A stretch of 64,000 nucleotides of DNA from Amorphus coralli DSM 19760 (GCF_000374525.1 NZ_KB894570.1:744001-808000), one strand, 5' to 3'. Counted from the first letter of the stretch, positions 35,337-44,268 are shown. Notes: a model not told the origin generated them from the sequence alone. Made by a program: numbers and translations.

Positions 35337-35350
35337 GTGACGTACGTCAC
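35337..35350. promoter_or_regulatory. perfect 14-base palindrome GTGACGTACGTCAC
   Basis: GTGACGTACGTCAC is its own reverse complement over all 14 bases. It lies 50 bases upstream of the EcfG-type promoter of the gene at 35488, a place for an activator site. I do not recognise the cognate regulator. Confidence 0.5.
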
Positions 35351-35399
35351 GTTTTTGCGATTGCGGCTGGATTCCCCCCGACTGCCCCCCATCTCTCAA

Positions 35400-35424
35400 G
35401 GAACGGTTCGACAACCGGTGCGTT
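35400..35424 (+). promoter_or_regulatory. EcfG-type (general stress response) promoter
   Basis: GGAAC (35400-35404), 16 bases, then CGTTG (35421-35425) matches the alphaproteobacterial sigma-EcfG consensus GGAAC-N16/17-CGTT. It is about 64 bases upstream of the ATG at 35488, a suitable distance. I saw no equally good site elsewhere in the window. Confidence 0.65.
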
Positions 35425-35487
35425 GTCAGCCCCAAGAGGAAAGCATCCTTGACGTAAACGACCGTCGAGAGCTTGGAGTACCGTAGG

Positions 35488-36021
35488 ATGAAGCGCAACA
35501 ACGACACCATCGTCGTCGCCACTGTGTTGACCGGGGCTGTACTGTTTACTGCTCCGCTGGCCATCGCGGAATCGTTCCGCGCGGATCGCCGCGAGGCGCC
35601 CGCTGCGACGATGACGCAGCCTGTCAGCCAGTCCGTCCGTATCGGATCCATTTCGCACGCCGGAAACGACGGTTACGTGATTGCGCTTCTGGACGAGGCT
35701 GGCCAGAAGCTCGGCGAAACCAGCATTCGTCCGAACGAAACGGTTCTTTTCCGCGATGGCCCGGCGGTCTCGGCCAGGCCGGACGCTGGCGGCGACCGGA
35801 TCGCCAAGACCAGCGACCGGATCGAGGGTGGAGCGCCGCAGGATGTTGCGCTCAAGCGCGACGAGGTGAGCGACCCGGTCGTAACTTTCGAGGTGTATCA
35901 GCCGCGCGCGGCCCAGCACATCGACCAGCCGTCCGACAATGTTCTTCATCTCGCCCGGTTCGGCGAGGAGGTCCACACCCAGGCGCGCGCTGCGCTGGAG
36001 AAGGCCCTCAACTGGATCTGA
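35488..36021 (+). CDS. exported hypothetical protein under an EcfG-type promoter
   Basis: A 177-residue protein with a signal peptide (IVVATVLTGAVLFTAPLAIAES, shown here only as region 9-30) and a mature part that recognises no family I know. The mature sequence has a beta-rich look (SQSVRIGSISHAGNDGYVIA, VVTFEVYQPRA). ATG 35488 is chosen; a TTG five codons upstream is an alternative. The upstream EcfG box suggests induction in the general stress response, and a strong terminator follows, so it is a monocistronic stress gene. Confidence 0.7.
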   Translation: MKRNNDTIVVATVLTGAVLFTAPLAIAESFRADRREAPAATMTQPVSQSVRIGSISHAGNDGYVIALLDEAGQKLGETSIRPNETVLFRDGPAVSARPDAGGDRIAKTSDRIEGGAPQDVALKRDEVSDPVVTFEVYQPRAAQHIDQPSDNVLHLARFGEEVHTQARAALEKALNWI

Positions 36022-36055
36022 CCTGACTGTACCTGACTATCCAAGCAAACCCTTC

Positions 36056-36087
36056 GAGGCGGTGCGCAAAGCACCGCCTCTTTTTTT
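36056..36087 (+). terminator. strong intrinsic terminator
   Basis: A perfect ten-pair stem (GAGGCGGTGC with GCACCGCCTC) around a GCAAA loop is followed by seven T. It ends the gene at 35488 and insulates the photolyase operon. Confidence 0.93.
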
Positions 36088-36177
36088 GCGCACGCCAGCC
36101 AGCCGAAAGCCTGGCGCCGTAGTCTCTGGTGGAACCATCGACCCGCCTGCCGCTTGGTACGCATGCAGGGTCGGTCG

Positions 36178-36207
36178 TGATCCGGTGAAGAGCGGGTGAC
36201 GTATCTC
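36178..36207 (+). promoter_or_regulatory. RpoE/ChrR-type promoter of the photolyase operon
   Basis: TGATCC (36178-36183), 18 bases, then TATCTC (36202-36207). TGATCC with an 18-base spacer is the known promoter pattern of the sigma factor controlled by ChrR in Rhodobacter. The site is about 42 bases upstream of the photolyase ATG. The chrR promoter at 44239-44268 has the same -35 and spacer. Confidence 0.6.
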
Positions 36208-36248
36208 TTTCACCCGCCAAGCTTTCACGCTCCGCCCAGAGACCCCGG

Positions 36249-37721
36249 ATGAGCCGAACCCAAGACCCGCCCGTGATCGTCTGGTTTCGCGACGATCTCC
36301 GCCTTGCCGACAATCCGGCGCTCGCCGCCGCAATCGACGCGGAAGCCCCCATCGTCCCGGTCTTCATCCGCGAGACCGCTCCCGATGCGTTGCGCGCGCT
36401 CGGCGGCGCGGCCGACTGGTGGCTGCACGGATCGCTCGAGGCCCTTTCCGCTTCCCTTGAGAAGCACGGCCTCCGCCTGATCCTCCGCGCGGGCGATGCG
36501 CGGACCGAGATCGGCGCGCTGGTCAACGAGACTGGTGCCTCTTCCGTCTTCTGGAACCGCCGCTACCATCCCGCCGCGCGGGACGTCGATGCCGACATCA
36601 AGGCGTCGCTGGCCAAGAACGGCATCGAGACCAAAAGCTTCAACGGCTCGCTGCTCATCGAGCCCTGGGAAATTCAGACCGGCGATGGATCCTACTATCG
36701 CGTCTACTCGCCGTTTGCGCGTGCGGCCCGACAGAAGCTCGGCTCAGTCGACCCGCTGCCCGCTCCGGAAGGCAAGCTGAGCGCTCCCGACAGCTGGCCG
36801 GAGAGCGACAAGCTGTCGGACTGGTCGTTGCGCCCCTCGCGTCCGGACTGGGCCGGCGGGCTGCGTGAGACGTGGGAACCAGGCGAAGCCGCCGCGCGCG
36901 AAGCGCTGGAAGCGTTCCTCGACGAGCGTCTGGAGACCTACAAGAGCAAGCGCGACTTCGCGGCCATCGACACCACATCCCGGCTGTCTCCGCGTCTCCG
37001 GTTCGGCGAAGTGTCGCCGCGCACCATCTGGCGCGCCGCCTCCCACGTCATCGAGGACGGCCGCACTTCCACCGGCCGCACCCAGTCGGCGGAGAAGTTC
37101 CTCAGCGAGGTTCTGTGGCGCGAGTTCTCCTACCACCTGCTCTATCACCTGCCGCCGCTGGAACAGGAAAACGTCCAGCAGAAGTTTGACGACTTTCCCT
37201 GGCGCACCAGCGACGATCCGTTGAAGGCGTGGCAGTCGGGCCGAACAGGCTATCCGATCGTCGATGCCGGCATGCGGCAGCTCTGGCAGACGGGCTGGCT
37301 GCACAACCGCATCCGCATGGTCGTCGCCTCCTTCCTGACCAAGCACCTCCTGATCCACTGGCGCGACGGCGAGGCCTGGTTCTGGGACACGCTGGTCGAC
37401 GCCGACGCGGCCAACAACCCGGCCAGCTGGCAATGGGTGGCGGGCTCCGGGGCCGATGCCGCCCCCTATTTCCGGATCTTCAATCCGATCCTGCAGGGCA
37501 AGAAGTTCGATCCCGACGGCGCCTACGTCCGCGCCTGGGTCCCCGAGCTCGCCGAGCTTCCTGACAGCCACATCCACGAGCCGTGGTCGGCCCCCTCCTC
37601 CGTTCTCGAGAAGGCCGGGGTGACGTTGGGCAAGACCTACCCCGACCCCATCGTTGACCATTCCGACGCGCGCAAGCGCGCCCTCTCAGCCTACGACCGG
37701 ATCAAGGGCAAAGCTGCATGA
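36249..37721 (+). CDS. phrB: deoxyribodipyrimidine photolyase
   Basis: Light-driven repair of UV-induced cyclobutane dimers. The 490-residue protein has the N-terminal antenna domain (PVIVWFRDDLRLADNPALAA) and the FAD-binding C-terminal domain with TGYPIVDAGMRQLWQTGW, HNRIRMVVASFLTKHLLIHW and WQWVAGSGADAAPYFRIFNP. Length fits class I photolyases. It overlaps the next gene by four bases and starts an operon that matches the RpoE-ChrR core regulon. Confidence 0.96.
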   Translation: MSRTQDPPVIVWFRDDLRLADNPALAAAIDAEAPIVPVFIRETAPDALRALGGAADWWLHGSLEALSASLEKHGLRLILRAGDARTEIGALVNETGASSVFWNRRYHPAARDVDADIKASLAKNGIETKSFNGSLLIEPWEIQTGDGSYYRVYSPFARAARQKLGSVDPLPAPEGKLSAPDSWPESDKLSDWSLRPSRPDWAGGLRETWEPGEAAAREALEAFLDERLETYKSKRDFAAIDTTSRLSPRLRFGEVSPRTIWRAASHVIEDGRTSTGRTQSAEKFLSEVLWREFSYHLLYHLPPLEQENVQQKFDDFPWRTSDDPLKAWQSGRTGYPIVDAGMRQLWQTGWLHNRIRMVVASFLTKHLLIHWRDGEAWFWDTLVDADAANNPASWQWVAGSGADAAPYFRIFNPILQGKKFDPDGAYVRAWVPELAELPDSHIHEPWSAPSSVLEKAGVTLGKTYPDPIVDHSDARKRALSAYDRIKGKAA

Positions 37722-39052
37722 CCATTCATACGTCCCTCGATCCGCGCTCGCGCATCGCCGTCATCGGGTCCGGTATCGCCGGAAACGGAGCGGCCTGGGC
37801 GTTGTGCGAGAACCACGACGTGGTGCTCTACGAAGCGGAGGCGCGCGCCGGCGGTCACTCGGCTACCGTCGACATCGATTATGACGGCGCGCGGATGCCG
37901 GTCGATACCGGCTTCATCGTCTACAACGACCTCAACTACCCCAATCTCGTGCGCCTGTTCGACCATCTGGGCGTGCCGACGGAAGCGAGCGACATGAGCT
38001 TCGGCGTGTCGTTGCGCGGGGGCCGGCACGAATGGTCCGGCCAGTCGCTTGGCGGTCTGTTCGCCTGCAAGCGCAACCTCGTCTCGCCGCGCTTCATCGG
38101 GATGCTGCGGGAAATCCTGCGCTTCAACGAAACGGCGCGAAGCGACCTTGCCAACGGCCTGTGCGAGACCCTGACCCTCGGCGACTACCTGGTGGAGCGA
38201 GGCTTTGGGCGCGCCTTCGCGGACGACTATCTCGTGCCCATGGGCGCGGCGATCTGGTCGATGCCCGCCGACGCCATGCTCGCCTTTCCGGCGCGCGCGC
38301 TTCTGGCATTCTTCGACAACCATCGCCTGATCGACCGTCAACGCCCGACCTGGCGCACCGTCAGCGGCGGCAGCCGGGTCTACGTCAACCGGATGCTGAA
38401 CCGCATTCTGCGGCAAGGGACGCTGCGCCTCGCCACGCCCGTGCAGCGCATCGAGCGCGATGCTCATGGCGTCACCATCGTCGACGCCACCGGCCACCGC
38501 GACCGCTTCGACGCCGTCGTCCTGGCCTGCCACAGCGACCAGGCTCTGGCTTTGCTGGACCGTCCGTCCACCGACGAGCGCGCCATCCTCGGCGCGGTCG
38601 GCTATCGGCCGAACACGGTCTACCTGCACCGCGACCGGAGCCTGATGCCGCGCCGCAGACAGGTCTGGTCGTCCTGGAACTATCTGAGCGGGCCGGATGA
38701 CGGGACCGAGCGCGGTGTCGCCGTCAGCTATTGGATGAACCGGCTCCAGAACCTCGATGAAAGCCGCCCGGTCTTCGTCACGCTCAATCCGCCGTCCGCT
38801 CCCGACCCGGACCTGACCTTCGGCACCTACACCTACAGCCATCCGCAGTTTGACCGCGCGGCGCTGGCTGCCCAGTCCGATCTCGAGACCATTCAGGGCA
38901 GCGCGCGCACGTGGTATTGCGGTGCCTGGTGCGGTTACGGCTTCCACGAGGACGGGCTGTCTTCCGGCCTTGCCGTTGCCGAGGCGCTTGGCGGCCGCGT
39001 GCCCTGGCGGGCGCCGCGCACGCTTCAACCGATCCTGGAGGCGGCGGAGTGA
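37718..39052 (+). CDS. FAD-dependent oxidoreductase (NAD/FAD-binding, amine-oxidase-like)
   Basis: The 444-residue flavoprotein begins with RIAVIGSGIAGNGAAWAL (dinucleotide-binding GxGxxG) and has the FAD-contact DTGFIVYNDLNYPNL and, near the end, WYCGAWCGYGFHEDGLSSG. Homologues sit in the same cluster with DUF1365 and a cyclopropane-fatty-acid synthase in photosynthetic and marine alphaproteobacteria, where they are needed to modify fatty acids under singlet-oxygen stress (e.g. furan fatty acid formation, as I recall). Overlaps both neighbours. Confidence 0.9.
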   Translation: MTIHTSLDPRSRIAVIGSGIAGNGAAWALCENHDVVLYEAEARAGGHSATVDIDYDGARMPVDTGFIVYNDLNYPNLVRLFDHLGVPTEASDMSFGVSLRGGRHEWSGQSLGGLFACKRNLVSPRFIGMLREILRFNETARSDLANGLCETLTLGDYLVERGFGRAFADDYLVPMGAAIWSMPADAMLAFPARALLAFFDNHRLIDRQRPTWRTVSGGSRVYVNRMLNRILRQGTLRLATPVQRIERDAHGVTIVDATGHRDRFDAVVLACHSDQALALLDRPSTDERAILGAVGYRPNTVYLHRDRSLMPRRRQVWSSWNYLSGPDDGTERGVAVSYWMNRLQNLDESRPVFVTLNPPSAPDPDLTFGTYTYSHPQFDRAALAAQSDLETIQGSARTWYCGAWCGYGFHEDGLSSGLAVAEALGGRVPWRAPRTLQPILEAAE

Positions 39053-39942
39053 GAACGCGCATTCCGACGACATGGGCATCGAACGGCGATACGCCGTCAG
39101 CCGCCATCGCGCTGTATGTCGGGAGTGTCATGCACGCCCGCCTGAAGCCGGTCGGTCACCGCTTCAGCTACAGCGTCTATTCCATGCTGGTCGACATCGA
39201 CCGGATGGACGAGCCCACGGGTCTGTCGCCCTGGTTCGCGTTCAACCGGTTCGCACCGCTGTCGGTGCACGCGGCCGACCACGGGGCGGGTGACGGCTCG
39301 CCGCTGCGTCCACACATCGACCGGCTTCTGGCCGAGAAGGGCGTGACGCGGCCCGCCCGCGTCCTGATGCTCTGCTATCCGCGCCTCTTCGGCTATGTCT
39401 TCGACCCGATCACCGTCTATTTCGCCTATGACGAGGACGGCGACCTGACCGCCCTCCTCTACGAGGTGCGTAACACGTTCGGCGGTCGCCACACCTATGT
39501 GGCCCCGGTCCGCGACGGCGAGGCCAGTCCCGCCGGCATCGAGCAGCAGGCAAACAAGGTCTTCTACGTGTCGCCCTTCATGGAGATGGACGAGACCTAC
39601 CGCTTCCGGGTCCTTCCGCCGGGCGAGGCCGTGCGCATCCGTATTCTCGAGGGTGACCGCCACGGGCCGACGCTGGCCGCCACCTTCGCCGGGCGCGTCC
39701 GTGCCGCTACCCGCGCCAGCCTGGCCTGGGCATTCGTCTCCATTCCGATGATGTCGCTGAAGGTCGTCGCCGGCATTCACTTCGAGGCCCTGCGCCTCTG
39801 GCTGAAGCGCGTGCCGCTCGTCCCCCGCGGCGGCGCCGACGTCACCGGCCATGCCACCGCGACCATCCGCCCCTCGCGACGCGCCCATGGTCGCACGGCG
39901 CCCGTTTCTGACGTCGCTGGCCATGCGCCTTCTCAGGGCTAG
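39049..39942 (+). CDS. DUF1365 family protein
   Basis: A 297-residue protein of unknown activity that accompanies the FAD oxidoreductase and lipid methyltransferase. It has LYVGSVMHARLKPVGHRFSY, LCYPRLFGYVFDPITVYF and NTFGGRHTYV, and a NKVFYVSPFMEMDETYRFR stretch, all DUF1365 hallmarks. The GTG at 39049 overlaps the previous stop (GTGA) and follows GGAG. Probably peripheral to the membrane lipid modification pathway. Confidence 0.92.
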   Translation: MRTRIPTTWASNGDTPSAAIALYVGSVMHARLKPVGHRFSYSVYSMLVDIDRMDEPTGLSPWFAFNRFAPLSVHAADHGAGDGSPLRPHIDRLLAEKGVTRPARVLMLCYPRLFGYVFDPITVYFAYDEDGDLTALLYEVRNTFGGRHTYVAPVRDGEASPAGIEQQANKVFYVSPFMEMDETYRFRVLPPGEAVRIRILEGDRHGPTLAATFAGRVRAATRASLAWAFVSIPMMSLKVVAGIHFEALRLWLKRVPLVPRGGADVTGHATATIRPSRRAHGRTAPVSDVAGHAPSQG

Positions 39943-40056
39943 ATAAAGTCTGGGCCATTGCGACATATTTGGCCGTGTCCGCAGCCGTTGTGCAGGGAAG
40001 GACCCTGCCGGCCGCGTCAGTCGGCACTGTCTCAACTGAAAAAGGGTTGTCCCGGC

Positions 40057-41295
40057 ATGCAGCTTGCCAACACCGCACCCACGATCCTGACGCCCTCCAA
40101 TGCCAGCACCGAGCTGAAGGCCCTGCCCGCCTTCGTCCGACGCGGCTTCGCCGTTGGCCTCAAGCTGCGCATGGGAAGCCTCACGGTGACCGTGCCCGAC
40201 GGCCGCAGCTTCCGCATCGAGGCTCCGGAACCCGGCCCGGACGCCGCGTTCACCATCCATGACTGGCGTTTCGCCCGCCGCCTGCTGCAGGGCGGCGACA
40301 TCGGTGTCGGCGAGGCCTTCATGGCTGGCGAATGGACCAGCCCCGATCCGACGACATTCCTGGAGCTGTTTGCCGCCAACCGGCACGTCATGAGCGATGC
40401 GCTGACGGGCAACCCGGTGGCCAGGGCGCTGGTGTCCGTTCGCCACTTCCTCAATCGCAACTCGCGCGCGGGCTCGCGGCGCAACATCGCCGCCCATTAC
40501 GATCTCGGCAACGCCTTCTACGAAGCGTGGCTCGACCCTTCCATGACCTACTCCTCCGCCTATTTCGGCGCCGGGGCGAACGATCTGGAGAGCGCGCAGC
40601 GCGACAAGTACCGCGCCATCGCCGAGCGCACCGGGATCGGGCCGGATGACCATGTCCTTGAGGTCGGCTGTGGCTGGGGTGGGTTCGCCGAGTTCGCCGC
40701 CAGTGAGATCGGCTGCCGGGTCACCGGCATCACCATCAGCCAGGCGCAGCACGCCTATGCCGCCCGCCGGATCCAGGACGCCGGACTGTCGGACAGGGTG
40801 TCCATCGAGCTGGTCGACTACCGCGACAAGCAGGGTGCCTTCGACCGGATCGTCTCCATCGAGATGTTCGAGGCGGTCGGTGAGCGCTTCTGGCCGGGCT
40901 ACTTCCAGATGCTTCGGGAGCGCCTGCGCGCAGGCGGCCAGGCAGGTTTGCAGATCATCACCGTCGAGGATGCGCATTTCGACACCTACCGGCGCGCGCC
41001 CGACTTCATCCAGCGCTACATCTTCCCCGGTGGCATGCTGCCCTCGCCCGAGCGCGTCACCGATCACGCCCGCCGGGTCGGTCTCTCGCCGGTCGCCGAG
41101 GCCGGTTTCGGCATCGATTACGCGCGGACGCTGGCAGAATGGCGCGACCGCTTCCGCGCGGCCTGGCCGCGGCTCGCCCAAGGCAGCTTCGACGAGCGCT
41201 TCAAGCGCATGTGGGAATTCTACCTCCACTATTGCGAGGCGGGCTTCCGCGCCGGGTCGATCGACGTGAAGCAGTTCGTGTTTGCCCGACCGTGA
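40057..41295 (+). CDS. cfa: cyclopropane-fatty-acyl-phospholipid synthase family methyltransferase
   Basis: SAM-dependent transfer of a methylene or methyl group to unsaturated phospholipid chains. The 412-residue protein has an N-terminal CFAS domain and a methyltransferase domain with motif I VLEVGCGWGGFAEF, NIAAHYDLGNAFYEAWLD, and the FIQRYIFPGGMLPSP motif. Start 40057 is chosen because an upstream start adds 33 residues of non-conserved sequence. A 114-base gap separates it from DUF1365. Part of the photo-oxidative stress cluster. Confidence 0.94.
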   Translation: MQLANTAPTILTPSNASTELKALPAFVRRGFAVGLKLRMGSLTVTVPDGRSFRIEAPEPGPDAAFTIHDWRFARRLLQGGDIGVGEAFMAGEWTSPDPTTFLELFAANRHVMSDALTGNPVARALVSVRHFLNRNSRAGSRRNIAAHYDLGNAFYEAWLDPSMTYSSAYFGAGANDLESAQRDKYRAIAERTGIGPDDHVLEVGCGWGGFAEFAASEIGCRVTGITISQAQHAYAARRIQDAGLSDRVSIELVDYRDKQGAFDRIVSIEMFEAVGERFWPGYFQMLRERLRAGGQAGLQIITVEDAHFDTYRRAPDFIQRYIFPGGMLPSPERVTDHARRVGLSPVAEAGFGIDYARTLAEWRDRFRAAWPRLAQGSFDERFKRMWEFYLHYCEAGFRAGSIDVKQFVFARP

Positions 41296-42617
41296 GCGGC
41301 CATGCGGCGTCTGGGCGAGATCGTCAGACCCTCAGTCGGCTGATTCTCTATGCCCTGCCGGCCCTGCCGCTGGCGACGCTGCAATTCCCGCTCTTCATCC
41401 TGATCCCGACCTACTACGCCGACGGTCTCGGCCTGTCGTTGGCCGCGGTGGGGACCGCCCTCCTCGCGGTCCGCATCGTCGATGCCGTATCCGATCCCCT
41501 GGTCGGCGTCGCCGCCGATCGCTGGCGCCCGCGGCTCGGACGGCGCCGGATGTGGCTGGCGCTGTCAGCCCCGGCAACGGCGCTTGCCTGCTATTTCCTG
41601 TTCGTACCGCCCGACGACGCCGGCATCGCCTATCTGGTGGGCTGGGGCATCGCGGTGTCGCTGACCAGCACCGCCGCGCTGGTGCCCTTCAACGCCTGGG
41701 GCGCCGAGCTTGAAACCGACTATCATGGCCGCAGCCGCGTGGCAGCACTCAGGGAGGGGCTCATCGTTGCCGGCACGCTGTTGGCGGCCGGGGTGCCAGC
41801 CATCCTGGCCGGGGGCGATCAGGGGCTGGCGCTCTCGTGGATCGCTGTCGGCGTGCTGATTGCGCTGCCCGTGACGGCGCTCCTTGCGGTCATCTTCGTG
41901 CCCGAGCCTGAAGATCGATCACGCCGCTCGGTGTCGCTACGCGAGGGCCTCGGTCACATCCGCCGCAACAAGCCGTTCCTGCGGCTGGTCGCCGCTTTCG
42001 CCATCAACGGTCTCGCCAACGGCTTTCCCGCGACCCTGTTCCTGCTGTTCGTAGCCAACGTGATCGGCAAGCCGGACCTGCAGGGCCCGTTCCTGTTCCT
42101 CTATTTCCTGTGCGGGATCGCCGGGATTCCCCTGTGGGTCCGCCTCAGCCGGACGCGCGGCAAGCACCGCGCCTGGTCGGTCGCCATGATCGCGGCATGC
42201 GCGATCTTCGCGTTCGTCCCGGCGCTCGGCACCGGCGATATCGTCGCCTTTGGCGCGATCTGCGTCCTGACGGGCCTCGCGGTCGGGGCCGACCTGGTGC
42301 TGCCGGCGGCGATCCAGGCCGACGTGGTCGACATCGATACAGCCTCCTCCGGCAGCCAGCGCACCGGCCTCTATTTCGCGTTGTGGGGCCTCGCGACGAA
42401 GCTCGCCCTCGCTGCGGCCGTCGGCATCGCCTTTCCGCTGCTTCAGGCCTTCGGCTTCACCCCCGGGGCGCACGATGGCGAAGGCTTGCTGGCCCTCGCC
42501 ATCCTCTACGCCTGGGTGCCGATCGGCTTGAAGCTCGCGGCGATCGCTTTGATGTGGAATTTCCCGCTGGATGCGGTCGCCCACGCCAGCGCGCGGGCCG
42601 AGATCGAGGCCGGCTGA
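41292..42617 (+). CDS. MFS transporter (GPH/melibiose-like)
   Basis: A 441-residue, twelve-helix transporter. The segment VDAVSDPLVGVAADRWRPRLGRRR is the GPH-family loop 2-3 motif, and VPFNAWGAELETDYHGRSRVAALRE follows the same family. GTG 41292 overlaps the cfa stop (GTGA). The family usually carries sugars with cations; in this conserved cluster the substrate is unknown, possibly a lipid precursor. Confidence 0.9.
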   Translation: MSGHAASGRDRQTLSRLILYALPALPLATLQFPLFILIPTYYADGLGLSLAAVGTALLAVRIVDAVSDPLVGVAADRWRPRLGRRRMWLALSAPATALACYFLFVPPDDAGIAYLVGWGIAVSLTSTAALVPFNAWGAELETDYHGRSRVAALREGLIVAGTLLAAGVPAILAGGDQGLALSWIAVGVLIALPVTALLAVIFVPEPEDRSRRSVSLREGLGHIRRNKPFLRLVAAFAINGLANGFPATLFLLFVANVIGKPDLQGPFLFLYFLCGIAGIPLWVRLSRTRGKHRAWSVAMIAACAIFAFVPALGTGDIVAFGAICVLTGLAVGADLVLPAAIQADVVDIDTASSGSQRTGLYFALWGLATKLALAAAVGIAFPLLQAFGFTPGAHDGEGLLALAILYAWVPIGLKLAAIALMWNFPLDAVAHASARAEIEAG

Positions 42618-42659
42618 ACAGCCTTCACGTTCCGCGCCCGTCCGTCCGTCAGCCCCGTC

Positions 42660-43457
42660 TCAAGACGCCCGCTTGTTCCAACCCGTGGCCTTGGCGATGG
42701 CGGGGAAGAACAGCCAGTACGGCATGATCCGCATCACCTTGAGCGCATAGGTGAACTTGCGCGGAAACGTCACTTCGAAGCGGCCGCTCTCCAGCCCCTC
42801 GACAATGCGACGCCCCGCCTTGCCGACCGAGATCAGGAACGGCATCGGGAACGGGTTGTCGGCCGTGGCCGGCGTGTCGACGAAGCCAGGCGCAATCACC
42901 TGAAGGGTGATGCCCTGTTTGTCGAAATCGAACTTCAGTGCTTCCGCGAGATTGATCAGCGCCGCCTTGCTGGCCCCATAGGAGGCGGCGGTCGGCAGGC
43001 CGAAATAGCCGGCGACGGACGCGACGATGGCGATCTGACCGCGACCGCTGGTGCGCATCGCGGCAGCCACTGGGATCAGGCAGTTGACCGTCCCCTTCAG
43101 GTTGACGTCGAAGGTCTTGTCGAAGTTGTCCCGCTCCAGCGCATCGCCCTCCACCGGCAGATAGACGCCGGCATTGAGGAGCGTCAGCGCGACCGGACCG
43201 AGTTCGGCCTCGATGCGCTTCACCAGCGCTTCCATGCCGGGACCGTCGGTCACGTCACCCGGATAGGCAACGATCCGTCCGGGCCCGGACGCCTTTGCCG
43301 CCAGGTCGGCAAGCTCGTCTTCGCGCCGCGCGGTCACCGCAACGGTGAACCCCTTCGCGGCGAGCCGCTCGGCCACTTCGGCGCCAATCCCGGAGCTGGC
43401 TCCGGTGACCCAGGCCACGCCGTCTTTCGGTGTCGCAACGAACGCCTTCTTCGACAT
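42660..43457 (-). CDS. SDR family NAD(P)-dependent oxidoreductase
   Basis: The 265-residue protein contains VAWVTGASSGIGAEVAERLA (cofactor-binding TGxxxGxG), NAGVYLP, and the catalytic S-Y-K set in AIVASVAGYFG and SYGASKAAL. The C-terminal KFTYALKVMRIMPYWLFFPA is hydrophobic and may contact membrane. It follows chrR by 55 bases on the same strand, so it is probably part of the same regulon. Substrate unknown. Confidence 0.92.
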   Translation of the reverse strand: MSKKAFVATPKDGVAWVTGASSGIGAEVAERLAAKGFTVAVTARREDELADLAAKASGPGRIVAYPGDVTDGPGMEALVKRIEAELGPVALTLLNAGVYLPVEGDALERDNFDKTFDVNLKGTVNCLIPVAAAMRTSGRGQIAIVASVAGYFGLPTAASYGASKAALINLAEALKFDFDKQGITLQVIAPGFVDTPATADNPFPMPFLISVGKAGRRIVEGLESGRFEVTFPRKFTYALKVMRIMPYWLFFPAIAKATGWNKRAS

Positions 43458-43512
43458 GCTACTCTCACTGACCCTGGGGCGGACGCGCAGACGCCGGGGA
43501 AGTCCTGGTCGG

Positions 43513-44193
43513 TCAGTCCGGCAAGAACGGGGCCAGAAGGCGGCCAAGCCGGCCGGTCAGCCGCAGCGACGCATTGCTCACGACGAACCCGATACAGTCG
43601 CCATCGTCATCGGCCACGGGCTTGTGATCGATCATCTCATCGGCAATCGACACGTCACCGACGCCATAATGACCGGTCGTGTCGGTGAACCCGCCGTGCA
43701 GGACCAGCGTCATTTCCGTGCCGCGATGGGTGTGCGGCGGCAGGCCGTGCCCAGCCTTCAGGATGAACAGGCTGGTGTTGAACCCTTCGTCGCTGCCGAT
43801 CTTCCACTCCCGGATGCCCGGAAGACGCGTGCGCCACGGCACCTCGTCGAGCGAACGCCCTACGAAGCGGCGCAGCGAAGGCGGCAGCCCGCCATCGTCG
43901 GCTGCAGCGCCCGCGGGCGCAATGGAGCCGAGGCCGAACTCGGGCGCGCCATCGGGCGGGAGGTCGTAGATGTCAGCCAGAAGCCGGTCCCGGCCGGACA
44001 TCTCCACCGGTTCGATCCGGTCCAGGAACGAACCAGCGACGGCCTCCAGATCGCCCACCCACCGGCGGTTTCGCGGGTTGAGTTCCAGATGCGCCTCGAC
44101 GAGCACCTCCACCGGCGCAGGCAGGCTCCCCGCCACGTATCCGGCGATCAGGCCGTCGAGGGCCTCGGCTTGTTCGGTTGTCTTGTCAGTCAC
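43513..44193 (-). CDS. chrR: ChrR-like anti-sigma factor with cupin domain, lacking zinc cysteines
   Basis: ChrR holds its ECF sigma factor inactive until singlet oxygen or peroxide arrives. The 226-residue protein has the N-terminal anti-sigma domain (DGLIAGYVAGSLP, then VLVEAHLELNPRNRRWVGDL) and a C-terminal cupin with PPHTHRGTEMTLVLHGGFTD and DHKP. In Rhodobacter ChrR the zinc ligands are H-x3-C-x2-C; here the same spacing is H35-N39-N42, so both cysteines are gone. No sigma gene is adjacent. The GTG at 44193 is chosen; no clear ribosome site is visible. Confidence 0.82.
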   Translation of the reverse strand: MTDKTTEQAEALDGLIAGYVAGSLPAPVEVLVEAHLELNPRNRRWVGDLEAVAGSFLDRIEPVEMSGRDRLLADIYDLPPDGAPEFGLGSIAPAGAAADDGGLPPSLRRFVGRSLDEVPWRTRLPGIREWKIGSDEGFNTSLFILKAGHGLPPHTHRGTEMTLVLHGGFTDTTGHYGVGDVSIADEMIDHKPVADDDGDCIGFVVSNASLRLTGRLGRLLAPFLPD

Positions 44194-44238
44194 TGCCACA
44201 CACAGCTGTTGGAATTCGAAAGGGTGTCTAGACTGCTC

Positions 44239-44268
44239 AATGTACGGGCCCCGCATTGCCCCGGATCA
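44239..44268 (-). promoter_or_regulatory. RpoE/ChrR-type promoter of chrR
   Basis: On the minus strand TGATCC (44268-44263), 18 bases, then TACATT (44244-44239). It has the same -35 and spacer as the photolyase promoter, and lies about 45 bases from the GTG of chrR. An ATG at 44256 would fall inside it and is therefore not used. Confidence 0.55.

Noticed and set aside
36131..36155. GGAAC upstream of the photolyase gene as an EcfG promoter
   Set aside because: The expected CGTT at 16-17 bases is missing; the TGATCC-N18-TA element nearby fits better.
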